Part shown: positions 34,328-42,830 of the stretch, piece by piece
Position numbering within the stretch: the first letter of the stretch is position 1
Layout: every line of letters starts with the position of its first letter
Origin: Paucibacter sp. TC2R-5
GTDB lineage: Bacteria; Pseudomonadota; Gammaproteobacteria; Burkholderiales; Burkholderiaceae_C
DNA: 64,000 nucleotides
NCBI RefSeq assembly: GCF_025717605.1
Contig: NZ_JAJIRQ010000003.1
Location: 434,001-498,000, forward strand
Direction of reading: 5' to 3'
Notes under the pieces: model-generated
Database searches by the model: none
Told to the model about the DNA's origin: nothing
The model's input: only the letters and a program-made list of their open reading frames with translations
Translations under genes and position numbers: made by a program

Positions 34328-35202
34328 AATCCTGCCGCCGCGAGTTGATACAAATCCGGCGCCTCCAAACTACCGGCCAACTGTTTCGGCTCAAGTTCAG
34401 GTTCCGGCAGCTCTACCTGCGCCAGTTGGACACAAGCCCACGAGCCCGGCTCGGTCGCCGCTTGCAACCAGGCAGTCGGGACCTTGCCGCAGAGTTCGAC
34501 ACCATCAGGCATAGGCCGCATTAGACGAGTGGCCTCTCGCTCAACGCTCAAACGCAACCAATCCCGCTCGGTCAAGGCCAGCGCTGGCACGTGAATGCTG
34601 CGCAAATCAAACAAACGGCCTTTCTCCACGACGGCCAAGGTCAGCAAATCCTGATGCAAAACGCCAAACCAATTTCCTGCAACTAACGCTGAAGCAGCAC
34701 GGTTGAAGCGGGCCACAAATTCGGGGACTATTGCCAGCATCAGCAAGCCATGTTGGGCACCCACCGCCTGCAAGGCGTTCAGCAACGCATTGGGCAAGGC
34801 CGAGCTCAAAAATGCGGTCCTTGCTTGCCAGTCGGCGGCCATCTTCCAATCAGTCAGCGGCTCCCCAAACAGCGTCTGAAATCTAATCTCGGCAGCCGCC
34901 TGACAGTCCAGAATCTGGGCTCCGTTTAAAGGCGGCATGACCATCCAATGGCGCACCAGGTGATCAGCCAGAATCACCCTCACGGACATGCCTTGGCAGG
35001 ATACTGCCGTCAACAGCCGGTCCAACTCTGCCGCGACATGATCAACTTGCGGGTCAGAATTGGCCGCAAATCGACAGTCTTGCAATGGCAGCAAACGCCT
35101 GCGCAGGGGGCCCTGCCTATGCAGCAAAGCGATACCCGCGCGCGACAGTCCAATGCGTAATTCCCCGCCACGCAAACGGGGTGCGGCTTGAATACTAGGC
35201 AT
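34324..35202 (-). CDS. PilM/GspL-cytoplasmic-like (actin-fold) protein
   Basis: A 292-residue protein in the PilM position. The N-terminus GELRIGLSRAGIALLHRQGP resembles an actin-type phosphate-1 loop, but it lacks strong ATP motifs. DLLTLAVVEKGRLFDLRSIH is the second phosphate-loop-like part. It probably recruits the GspE ATPase (via its cytoplasmic domain) and the PilN-like protein, as the split GspL/PilM-N system does. It has no membrane helix. The gene overlaps gspE by eight bases and the PilN-like gene by four bases. Confidence 0.7.
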   Translation of the reverse strand: MPSIQAAPRLRGGELRIGLSRAGIALLHRQGPLRRRLLPLQDCRFAANSDPQVDHVAAELDRLLTAVSCQGMSVRVILADHLVRHWMVMPPLNGAQILDCQAAAEIRFQTLFGEPLTDWKMAADWQARTAFLSSALPNALLNALQAVGAQHGLLMLAIVPEFVARFNRAASALVAGNWFGVLHQDLLTLAVVEKGRLFDLRSIHVPALALTERDWLRLSVEREATRLMRPMPDGVELCGKVPTAWLQAATEPGSWACVQLAQVELPEPELEPKQLAGSLEAPDLYQLAAAGL

Positions 35203-36931
35203 TCTGCGTCACCCTGCGAATTTCCAGCAGCGTCGTTTCACCCCGCCGCACCAACTCCAGCCCCGCCTCGCGCAAACTGCGTGTGCCATTCAAACGCGCA
35301 GCCTCTTTGATCTGGCGGATCGGCCGTTTCTCCACCACCATTTCTCTAATTTCGTCATTGAGAATCAGGATTTCCGCCACCGACCTGCGGCCCTTGTAGC
35401 CAGTGCCCCGACAGTCACCGCAGCCCACGCCCTGCTGAAAATCAAAGGCAGCCACTTCGCTCCAACTCAGGCGCGCACGGGCGAGTTCGGCGTCGCTGGG
35501 TCGGTATGCCACCTTGCAATGAGGGCAATTCAAACGCACCAGCCGCTGCGCCCAGATGCCGTTCAGCGCTGAAACAAAAGCGTAGGGGTCAATGCCCATA
35601 TGTGAAAAACGGCCGAACACGTCAAACACATTGTTCGCGTGCACCGTGGTCAGTACCAAGTGGCCGGTCAAGGCGGACTGCACGGCAATCTCAGCCGTTT
35701 CACGGTCTCGAATTTCGCCGACCATGATCTTGTCCGGGTCATGGCGCAAGATCGAGCGCAGGCCCTTGGCAAAACTCAAACCCTTCTTTTCGTTGACCGG
35801 GATCTGCAAAATGCCGGCCAATTGATATTCGACGGGATCCTCGATGGTGATGATCTTGTCGCGCCCGTTATGGATTTCGGTCAGCGCCGCGTAAAGCGTG
35901 GTGGTCTTGCCTGAGCCGGTGGGCCCGGTGACCAGCAACATGCCGTAAGCCTCCTCCACCAATTGGCGCAATGACACCAATGAGTCCGCATCGAAGCCCA
36001 AGGCCTCAAGCGTCAAGGCACCATAGGCCTCAATCATTGCCCGCTTGTCGAGCACTCGGATGACCGCATCTTCGCCATGAATGCTGGGCATGATGGAGAC
36101 GCGTAGGTCAATCTCCCTGCCCCCTGTTTCAACCCGGAAGCTGCCGTCTTGCGGCACGCGTCGCTCCGAGATATCGAGCTCGGACAAGACCTTCAGGCGC
36201 GAAATCACATGCTCGGCCGCCTCAACGCCAGAGACCGAAGTGGCATGGTCCAGCACACCATCAATCCGGTATTTCACCGCCAAACCGCTCGGTGTAGTTT
36301 CCAGGTGAATATCCGATGCGCCCACCTTCAACGCGTCGTACAGCGTCGAGTTGAGCAGCCTGACTGCCGGGCTGACTGCCTCGCTGACCGATGAAAATGA
36401 AAGTACTGCAGCGGTTTTCGCGTCGCGCTGCGCGTCGCCGGCGGCAGACACATGGGTGTCGAGAGCCCGCGCCGATTCTTCCTGCTTGCTCAGATACGCT
36501 TGAATATCCGCCTGCAAGGCCAAACGCAATTGAATTGCCCCCCGGGCCTGCGCTTCCAACCAGGTCTGCAGATCGGCATCAAATGGGTCAGACAGCACGG
36601 CGATCATCGTGCTACCGCTTGTTTCATTACCAGGCTCATCGCTGCCGGCGCGCAGCAGAGCGCAGCCTCGCTGCAGCGCTCTGGACAGCGGCAGCAGATC
36701 AAAAGCACCGACCAGATTCAAGAGATCAGCCGTCTCCACGACGGGCAGGCCAAACACCGCGGCCACACCGCGCACCAAGGCGCGCGCTTCCAAGCCGGTG
36801 TGTTCCTGCAACTCGTCGATCAGATGCCGCCCAGAAGCCTTCGCCTGCAGATGGGCGCGTTGCAGCAATGCGGCATCAAGCAGTGGCACTTGCAATGAAG
36901 CAGAGATTGTTTGATTTATTGCGTTCATCAC
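35195..36931 (-). CDS. gspE: GspE-type secretion/pilus assembly ATPase
   Basis: Cytoplasmic hexameric ATPase that drives pseudopilus assembly; 578 residues. The N-terminal domain (residues 1-160) resembles the GspE/PilB N1-type. The core has Walker A VTGPTGSGKTTTLYAAL (K342), Asp box ITIEDPVEYQLAGILQIPVN, Walker B DPDKIMVGEIRDRETAEIA and His box TGHLVLTTVHANN. A four-Cys zinc module (CPHC ... CGDC, residues about 478-515) is present as in GspE/PilB. All catalytic motifs are intact. The gene overlaps gspF by four bases. Confidence 0.96.
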   Translation of the reverse strand: MMNAINQTISASLQVPLLDAALLQRAHLQAKASGRHLIDELQEHTGLEARALVRGVAAVFGLPVVETADLLNLVGAFDLLPLSRALQRGCALLRAGSDEPGNETSGSTMIAVLSDPFDADLQTWLEAQARGAIQLRLALQADIQAYLSKQEESARALDTHVSAAGDAQRDAKTAAVLSFSSVSEAVSPAVRLLNSTLYDALKVGASDIHLETTPSGLAVKYRIDGVLDHATSVSGVEAAEHVISRLKVLSELDISERRVPQDGSFRVETGGREIDLRVSIMPSIHGEDAVIRVLDKRAMIEAYGALTLEALGFDADSLVSLRQLVEEAYGMLLVTGPTGSGKTTTLYAALTEIHNGRDKIITIEDPVEYQLAGILQIPVNEKKGLSFAKGLRSILRHDPDKIMVGEIRDRETAEIAVQSALTGHLVLTTVHANNVFDVFGRFSHMGIDPYAFVSALNGIWAQRLVRLNCPHCKVAYRPSDAELARARLSWSEVAAFDFQQGVGCGDCRGTGYKGRRSVAEILILNDEIREMVVEKRPIRQIKEAARLNGTRSLREAGLELVRRGETTLLEIRRVTQNA

Positions 36932-38136
36932 ATATTCCCGGCCAGATCGAAGATCGGCATATACAACATCACCACGATCGCACCCACCACCAAGCCAATC
37001 ACAGCCATCAGCAAGGGTTCGAACGTGCGCGTAAATCGATCAATCCAGCGGCTGATTTCACCGTCATAAAACGCAGCCGACTGCATCAATAAAGAACCCA
37101 TCTCACCGGTCCGCTCACCAACCCGCAACATTCGCAAAGAAATAGGCGTCGTCAACTGCTGCGCCTCGAAGGCGTGCGAAAAAGGCATTCCTGCCTCGAT
37201 CTGTGCTCGCGCCGCTCGCAAAGCAGTCTGTAGCCGGGGCGACACGGTGGCGTCCACTGTCTGCATCGCCTGAACAATCACAATGCCGCCTTCGAGCAGC
37301 ATGCCAAGCGCCAAGTACAAGCGCGACAACTCGTACACCCGGATACGCTCGCCGACGCCGGGGATCAAAGCAAGCAAGGCCGCAACGCCACGGGTTTTGA
37401 CAACATGCCTAACGCCAATAGTCAGCGCAGCAATCATCAACAAAGCCAGGGCCGAGACAGAGGCGGCATGCTCGGCTGCAAATTGCCCCCAATTCAGCAG
37501 CATCTGCGACATCCAGGGCAGACTGCGGCCGGTGCCTTGATAGACCTCGGCAAAGCGCGGCACGACAAAACAAATCAGGAAAGTACTGACACTGCCACCA
37601 ACCAGCAACAAGATGGCCGGGTAGATCGCTGCGCTGACGATCTTGTTGCGCAAGGTGGCCAGGCGTTGCTGATATTCGATGAATCGGGCCAAGGCGCGTG
37701 GCAGGTCGCTGGTGCCTTCGGCCGTCCTGACCATCCCAACATAGAGCAGCGAGAAGACTTGCGCTTGCTCCGCCAGCGCCGACGAAAACCGTTTGCCTTC
37801 GCGCAGAGCGCCCAACAGCCTAGTCAGCACGCCGCGTGTGCCGTCCTGTGCTTCCTTTTCCTGCAAGGCCTCCAATGCCTCGACCAAACTCAGCCCGGCA
37901 TTCAGCAAAGCCAGCAATTCCTGGCTGAACAGTTCAACCGCGAAGCGTGGACCACCAGCAAATGAACCCGCCCAGTCGCCAAACAAAGGCGAGCCAGCCG
38001 GCCGCACCAAGCCGGCAACAAGTCCGAGTGCCGCAATTTGCGCACGAGCTTCGGCCTCATTTTGGGCCTCGACAGTTTGCATGGAGGCACGGTTGTCGGC
38101 GGAAATCGTGTGGACGTCAAAGCGCATGGCGTGCAA
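36928..38136 (-). CDS. gspF: GspF/PilC-type inner-membrane platform protein
   Basis: Polytopic platform protein of 402 residues that contacts GspE and the pseudopilins. Two GspF domains are visible: residues about 65-190 (FSQELLALLNAGLSLVEALE; FSSALAEQAQVFSLLYVGMV) and residues about 270-395 (ELSRLYLALGMLLEGGIVIV; PFSHAFEAQQLTTPISLRML). Three membrane helices separate and follow them, ending in AVIGLVVGAIVVMLYMPIFD. Normal family length; no disruption. The gene follows gspG by 18 bases. Confidence 0.95.
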   Translation of the reverse strand: MHAMRFDVHTISADNRASMQTVEAQNEAEARAQIAALGLVAGLVRPAGSPLFGDWAGSFAGGPRFAVELFSQELLALLNAGLSLVEALEALQEKEAQDGTRGVLTRLLGALREGKRFSSALAEQAQVFSLLYVGMVRTAEGTSDLPRALARFIEYQQRLATLRNKIVSAAIYPAILLLVGGSVSTFLICFVVPRFAEVYQGTGRSLPWMSQMLLNWGQFAAEHAASVSALALLMIAALTIGVRHVVKTRGVAALLALIPGVGERIRVYELSRLYLALGMLLEGGIVIVQAMQTVDATVSPRLQTALRAARAQIEAGMPFSHAFEAQQLTTPISLRMLRVGERTGEMGSLLMQSAAFYDGEISRWIDRFTRTFEPLLMAVIGLVVGAIVVMLYMPIFDLAGNM

Positions 38137-38154
38137 GTTCGATGGCTTTGTCTG

Positions 38155-38640
38155 TCAATTGCTGAGGTCGGCGGCGTCACCGGTACCGCCGGGCTGACCA
38201 TCAGAGCCATAGCTGATGATGTCAAATGCGCCATGAGTACCCGGATTGCGATACACATACGCTTGTCCCCAAGGATCGCGCGGTACCGCTTTGCTCAGAT
38301 AGGGCCCGTTCCATTTCTCGGCACCTTCGGCCGGCTTGACAAACAGCACTGCCAGGCCTTGTTCGGTGCTGGGGTATTGCCGCATGTCCAGGCGATAAGT
38401 ATCCAGAGCCTTTTCAAATCCCTCTATCTGGGCCCGCGCTATGGTCACTTCCGACTTGCCCAGCTGAGAGAAGTATTTCGGACCCACATAGGCGGCCAAC
38501 ATGCCAATGATCACAATGACCACCAGCAATTCGAGCAGGGTAAAGCCCGCCGTCTTGGCTTGGAGCCCGATCGCCCTAGCGGCGTGACGTGGAGCGCGGT
38601 CAAACAATGGCCGCTCCATCATGGAAACATTCAGACTCAT
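38155..38640 (-). CDS. gspG: Major pseudopilin GspG
   Basis: Main pseudopilus subunit, 161 residues. Start 38640 (MSLNVSMMERPLFDRAPRHA) has CGGAG 6 bases upstream, so it is preferred over the ATG at 38673. The prepilin signal is TAGFTLLELLVVIVIIGMLA (cut after Gly, Glu at +5). The conserved GspG body has PKYFSQLGKSEVTIARAQIE, LDTYRLDMRQYPSTEQGL, PYLSKAVPRDPWGQAYVY and the Ca-binding FDIISYGSDGQPGGTGDAAD. It is a better GspG match than the other pseudopilins in the cluster. First gene of the GspGFE-PilMNO-secretin group. Confidence 0.95.
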   Translation of the reverse strand: MSLNVSMMERPLFDRAPRHAARAIGLQAKTAGFTLLELLVVIVIIGMLAAYVGPKYFSQLGKSEVTIARAQIEGFEKALDTYRLDMRQYPSTEQGLAVLFVKPAEGAEKWNGPYLSKAVPRDPWGQAYVYRNPGTHGAFDIISYGSDGQPGGTGDAADLSN

Positions 38641-38666
38641 GCATTGCTCCGGATAGTTTTGGATGC

Positions 38667-39560
38667 TCACCATTCGACATTGTCGAAAAGTGACTTGATC
38701 TTCTGTGTCCAGCTGTCGAGCTTGGCTTGCTGCTTGAGTTGGGCCGCACGTACCCGGTCCTGTTCCTGCTTGCGCTTCTGAGGTTCGAGCAAAGCTGCTT
38801 GATGGGCCTCAATACGCTGCGCAACCACCTGCCGCTGCGCTTCTTCTGCGGCTTGTTGCTGAGCCAAGCGTTGTTGCTCCAACTGTTCACGGTAGGCCTC
38901 GACCTTGTTCTCTAGCGTGACCCGCCCCAGACCCGTCACCGGCTCACCTTGCAGGCCAATTGCGCGGCCGGCCCCACCATTCGCGAGCTCCGCCAACAAA
39001 GACTCCCCAACCTTGAACAATTGCTCGTTCTTGCTTGAGCTCTCTGTCAAAGCCAGCTCTTTTTTCGCCAGCGTGTCGGCCAGCGCCCTGTTATTCGCTT
39101 CGCTCCGACTCAAGAGAGCAGCGGTCTTGCTGAGCGCGCTTTTGCTTTGCTGCAACTCCACTTGGACCTCAGACAAGAGCTGCTCACCCTGCGCCAGCCT
39201 CTCGGCAAGTTCAGCCTTTTCAGTCGCCGCTGCGGCCAATTCTTTGGCCGCAGCGGCCCGCTTTCGGTCGGCCACCTCGATATCGCGTTTGCTCTGTTGG
39301 AGCTTTTGTTCAGACGCTTTGACTTGCTCGTCCAGCTCGGTTTTCTCTTGGGCCATTTGAGTCTTGGCCTGCTCAGCTTGACGAACACGCTGCTGCAAAA
39401 CTCTCAGCTGATCTTTGCCGTCCTTGTCGGCAGCAGTCGCAGGCCAAGCGGCAAACAATAGCCCGGCTGACAGCACGGCAAGCAGCGCGGCCCCGAGGTC
39501 ACGAGCAAATAATGGCAAAGGATGCTGATTCACGTTCTTCACCGACTCAGAAACGGGCAT
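38667..39560 (-). CDS. Periplasmic coiled-coil protein
   Basis: A 297-residue protein. The start at 39560 (MPVSESVKNVNQHPLPLFAR) overlaps the porin gene end by 14 bases; GTG codons at 39542 or 39533 are possible too. A signal peptide (LGAALLAVLSAGLLFAAWPATAA) leads to a long heptad-rich coiled coil (residues about 45-200, Gln/Lys/Glu/Ala-rich). A short conserved insert (GAGRAIGLQGEPVTGLGRVT) follows, then a second coil. It resembles the coiled-coil 'ATPase-like' or YbgF-like periplasmic proteins found beside ExbBD-porin genes. It may bridge envelope components. No catalytic motif. Confidence 0.78.
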   Translation of the reverse strand: MPVSESVKNVNQHPLPLFARDLGAALLAVLSAGLLFAAWPATAADKDGKDQLRVLQQRVRQAEQAKTQMAQEKTELDEQVKASEQKLQQSKRDIEVADRKRAAAAKELAAAATEKAELAERLAQGEQLLSEVQVELQQSKSALSKTAALLSRSEANNRALADTLAKKELALTESSSKNEQLFKVGESLLAELANGGAGRAIGLQGEPVTGLGRVTLENKVEAYREQLEQQRLAQQQAAEEAQRQVVAQRIEAHQAALLEPQKRKQEQDRVRAAQLKQQAKLDSWTQKIKSLFDNVEW

Positions 39561-41211
39561 TGAGGTCGAGTTGGAAGGTGTCGACCGAAAGTTTGGTCTG
39601 CGTGGGGTTGGCGCGCACGGCCGGCACCAAGGAGTCAAGCAACTGAGACGACATCCAGCGCGCAGTCAACCAGGTGTTCTTGGTCAGGCCGTAGTTGCCG
39701 CCCAAGATAAAGCCCTTGTTGTTCGTCCCGCCCAGGCCAAAGTCCGAGTTGGTGAATGCATCCAAGACCGCATCGCTGCCCAGGCGGCGATAGGCCATAG
39801 ACACGTTCCACTCGTTTGCCACCTTGATGACCGGCGCGCCAAGCTGCGCCCGCAACAAGAAGCCAGTCCCGCTACCGTCCTGCACGTTAAGGCCAGTGCG
39901 TGTTTGCATTTCACCCCGCTTGAAGGCGAGGTTACGTACGAAGTCAGCCGTCAAAACAATATGCATCGGATCGAACTGGGCGATATCAACGGTGCCGGTG
40001 AGGTTCAACTCGCGGAAGCTCGACGCCAATCCCCAGTTGGTGGCGCTATCGACCAACGGGTTGGCATTGATGCGGAACAAGGTATTGCCGCGCTGACGAT
40101 AGCCGGAACCATATTCCGAACGCACCACATAGCCAGGGACCGTAGACTTGTCACTGGTGGTCTCCTTGATACCCTCGACCCCGCTGTAGCCATACAGCGC
40201 GGCGGCAACTTTCAACTTGTTTTCCTTGACGCCGAACTGCCAGCCCATACCACCTTGCACGGCCAGCAAGTCACGACTCTTGGATTGAGCCGGCACATTG
40301 AATGCAAGCGGGAACCAGCCAGCGGTCACAAAGCTGTCCATCAACTGGCCAGCCGGCGCCCTCCAATCCAACACGAAACCTTCGAAATTGAGGTCATCAG
40401 CCCACAACAAATCGGTGCCCATGAACGGGTTGCGAACACGACCACCACTCAAGTTCAGGCCGACAAGAGGCTGATACTTTATGAAGGCACGGTCTATCAC
40501 GACGCCATACTTGTTGAAGAAGCCCGGTGTCTGGCTTGCGCCGGTGGCCATGGTCTGATTGGTCGAGGTGGGGCCAGTGACGCTGCCCGTGCTCAGGAAC
40601 AAACCGGTTGAAACCGTGTCGGTGACGGCGAAGTTGAAACCCAAGCGGGCGCGCACGCGGCTACGATTCTGCACCTCACTGGTATTGAAATTGGGGTTGG
40701 CCCAGATATCAGCGGCGCGTGTCGCATCGGGATTGCCAAAACTGACATCCTTCGCCAAGCTGTTGTCGGATGACGGCCGTATCGTCTCGGCACGCAAGCG
40801 CATATCGCCTTCCACCTGGAAGCGGCTGCCGGCCGCTGTCGTGGCAGCCGCTGCGCCGCGCGTTTCTGCCAGCACTTCGGCCTTGATTTCGTCACGCATC
40901 TGGACCCGTACCGCCTCGGGCACATAAGGCACCCGCACGATCTTTTTCCCGTCGGCGCCGAGTTCCGCCGGCGGCGACTGCGCCAGCTGAGCGTTGGCTC
41001 GGACTTGCGCATCGCGCATCAAGGCATCCGCCTTGTCGCGCGGCAAAACACCCGTCTTGATCAAGGTATCGATCAGACTCAGCACGGTCGCCCGCAACTT
41101 CTCCAGATCTTCGCGTTCTTCGCTATGTGCTGCCAATGGCAAGCCGGCCAGAGCGGCGGTCAAGGACAGGACAAGCACGCGCTTGTTATTCATGAAAGAT
41201 GGGATGCTCAT
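39547..41211 (-). CDS. Outer-membrane porin (Porin_5 type)
   Basis: A 554-residue outer-membrane beta-barrel. Signal peptide MNNKRVLVLSLTAALAGLPLAA in outline, cut near AHSEE. An N-terminal helical segment (LEKLRATVLSLIDTLIKTGV) precedes the barrel (from about residue 125). Alternating amphipathic strands run to a C-terminus ending in Phe (FQLDLNARF), the barrel-insertion signal. The pattern fits the 'putative porin' Porin_5 family rather than classical trimeric porins. It lies between the TonB-ExbBD genes and the coiled-coil protein, so it could be a TonB-linked uptake or export channel, but no TonB box is evident. Confidence 0.88.
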   Translation of the reverse strand: MSIPSFMNNKRVLVLSLTAALAGLPLAAHSEEREDLEKLRATVLSLIDTLIKTGVLPRDKADALMRDAQVRANAQLAQSPPAELGADGKKIVRVPYVPEAVRVQMRDEIKAEVLAETRGAAAATTAAGSRFQVEGDMRLRAETIRPSSDNSLAKDVSFGNPDATRAADIWANPNFNTSEVQNRSRVRARLGFNFAVTDTVSTGLFLSTGSVTGPTSTNQTMATGASQTPGFFNKYGVVIDRAFIKYQPLVGLNLSGGRVRNPFMGTDLLWADDLNFEGFVLDWRAPAGQLMDSFVTAGWFPLAFNVPAQSKSRDLLAVQGGMGWQFGVKENKLKVAAALYGYSGVEGIKETTSDKSTVPGYVVRSEYGSGYRQRGNTLFRINANPLVDSATNWGLASSFRELNLTGTVDIAQFDPMHIVLTADFVRNLAFKRGEMQTRTGLNVQDGSGTGFLLRAQLGAPVIKVANEWNVSMAYRRLGSDAVLDAFTNSDFGLGGTNNKGFILGGNYGLTKNTWLTARWMSSQLLDSLVPAVRANPTQTKLSVDTFQLDLNARF

Positions 41212-41242
41212 GTTTTTTCTAAGGACAGGTAAGACGTTGATT

Positions 41243-41956
41243 TCAACCGCCGGTCGTCACTCGCAGACGAATCGGCTGCGGCATATTGGCCGGCAGGCTT
41301 TGGGAAAAAGCGGGCAAGGTGGCCAGCGCTTGCGTGATCAACTCGTCGGTCTCGCCGTCGCCGGTACGGCCGACCAACTCAAAGCGGCTGATCGTGCCGG
41401 CGGGCAGGACCCATAAGTGCACTTCCGCGGCATAGCGTTTGCGCCGCAAGTTCTCGCGCTTGCTCAGATAGCGCTGCACCTCGCCCTTGGCCAGGTTGGT
41501 GTAATTGGTGAAGGGATTGAACATGCCGGTCTTTTCGACCACTGGTCCGGTGCCACCCTTGCCTGCGCCGACTTTGCTGAGGTCTTCACTGGTGACCTTG
41601 CCCGAGCTGAACGCGCTAGGTCCATCGCCGGCCGCGCCTTCCATCTTCAATTGCTGGTCGGGCTCTTTGGGCGCCTCGACCTGCTTGACCTGCTCTTCAC
41701 GCATCACTTGCTTGGGCTCATCTTTTGGAGGCTCAGGCTTCTTTTCAACTTTCGGCGGCGGTGGCGGGGGCGGCGGCGTGTCCGGCAAGATGGTGATCTT
41801 GGCGACTTGGCGTTTTTCGCCCTCCGGGCTCTTCAGGCTCTTGACCGCCCACAGGCCGGCCAAGACCAGAAGCACAAAGCCCACGGCCACGGCCGCGCGG
41901 ATCATCCAGACCCGTGACGGCGCATCATCCAGATGCTCTTCGGCCAAGCCCGTCAT
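41243..41956 (-). CDS. TonB-like energy transducer
   Basis: A 237-residue TonB-family protein. One N-terminal helix (AAVAVGFVLLVLAGLWAVKS, residues about 21-40), then a Pro-rich stretch (PDTPPPPPPPPKVEKKPEPP, residues 59-78) typical of TonB, then a Lys/Glu-rich linker. The C-terminal domain has QRYLSKRENLRRKRYAAEVH, LWVLPAGTISRFELVGRTGD and LPAFSQSLPANMPQPIRLRV. It is the partner of the ExbD/ExbB proteins encoded immediately upstream in transcription. The usual TonB-dependent receptor is absent from this window; the Porin_5 gene follows directly. Confidence 0.92.
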   Translation of the reverse strand: MTGLAEEHLDDAPSRVWMIRAAVAVGFVLLVLAGLWAVKSLKSPEGEKRQVAKITILPDTPPPPPPPPKVEKKPEPPKDEPKQVMREEQVKQVEAPKEPDQQLKMEGAAGDGPSAFSSGKVTSEDLSKVGAGKGGTGPVVEKTGMFNPFTNYTNLAKGEVQRYLSKRENLRRKRYAAEVHLWVLPAGTISRFELVGRTGDGETDELITQALATLPAFSQSLPANMPQPIRLRVTTGG

Positions 41957-41981
41957 GGCAACTCCCTTTGGCAGACCATCA

Positions 41982-42383
41982 TCAGGTCCCGATCCTGGCC
42001 GTCACCAGGCCCATGTTGACGCCCAGCTTGTTGCACAGGTCGACGATGGCCACCACGCTGGCGTACTGCGCGCTGGCATCCCCTTTGATCGCGACAGACA
42101 TTTGTGCGTCAGCCGCCTTGGCCCGCACCAACTGCTGCTCCAACTCCTCAAGGCTGACGCCGACACCGTTGAGCAGCAAGCTGCCATTGGCCACGACCTG
42201 AACAATCTTCAGGTCGTGTTTTTCGGTGCTGGGCTTGTTGCTGGGCTTGGGCATGCTGATCGACAGGCCCTGCACCGATGCGGTCGTCATCAAGATAAAC
42301 ACCACCAGCAGCACATAGGCCAGGTCAAGCATGGGCGTGACGTTGATCGTGTCGATGGGTTTGACTTCGTTTTGTACTTGCAT
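41982..42383 (-). CDS. ExbD/TolR-type biopolymer transport protein (second copy)
   Basis: A 133-residue ExbD. The N-terminal IDTINVTPMLDLAYVLLVVF has the conserved Asp in the single membrane helix that carries the proton. The periplasmic domain (residues about 45-133) has a Ser/Lys-rich linker and the ExbD-type beta fold. Start at 42383. It lies 15 bases after the first ExbD gene. Two ExbD genes in tandem suggest a heteromeric stator. Confidence 0.93.
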   Translation of the reverse strand: MQVQNEVKPIDTINVTPMLDLAYVLLVVFILMTTASVQGLSISMPKPSNKPSTEKHDLKIVQVVANGSLLLNGVGVSLEELEQQLVRAKAADAQMSVAIKGDASAQYASVVAIVDLCNKLGVNMGLVTARIGT

Positions 42384-42398
42384 GGCTCACTCCAGCTT

Positions 42399-42812
42399 CT
42401 ATTGCGGCGCGGCGCGTTTGGTCACGAGACCGATTTCGGTGATGTCGAGCTTCTTGGCAATCTCCAACACTTGCATCACCTTGTCGTACTGCGCCGCGGC
42501 GTCGGCCTTCAACACCAGAGGAAACGCTGGATTGGCTGCTTTGTACTGCGCCAATGTGTCACGCAACTGATCCATGCTGGCAGGATAGGCATCCAGATAC
42601 ACGGCACCGTCTGCTGTAATAGTTATGGCGTGAATTTGCGGCTTGGCCAAATTGTTGGCCGCCTGCGTGACGGGTGACTTCACTTTCACGCCTTGCACCG
42701 AGGCAGTCGTCAAAATGATGAAGACCACCAACAGCACATAGGCGAGATCCAACATCGGCGTAACGTTGATGTCGTCATAGGGTTGGTTGTCACTTTTGAC
42801 GTCGGCCGACAT
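42399..42812 (-). CDS. ExbD/TolR-type biopolymer transport protein (first copy)
   Basis: A 137-residue ExbD. The N-terminal DDINVTPMLDLAYVLLVVFI carries the conserved transmembrane Asp. The C-terminal domain (residues about 50-137) has the LKADAAAQYDKVMQVLEIAK segment seen in the family. It lies 18 bases after the ExbB-fusion gene and 15 bases before the second ExbD. The two copies share the membrane-helix core (VTPMLDLAYVLLVVFI) but differ outside it. Confidence 0.93.
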   Translation of the reverse strand: MSADVKSDNQPYDDINVTPMLDLAYVLLVVFIILTTASVQGVKVKSPVTQAANNLAKPQIHAITITADGAVYLDAYPASMDQLRDTLAQYKAANPAFPLVLKADAAAQYDKVMQVLEIAKKLDITEIGLVTKRAAPQ

Positions 42813-42830
42813 GTCGATTCCCCGGCTGAC

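Noticed and set aside
29075-38640. A canonical type II secretion operon
   Set aside because: Separate PilM/N/O-like genes, a TPR secretin with its own lipobox and only a GspC/PilP-like linker do not match the usual gspC-O set.
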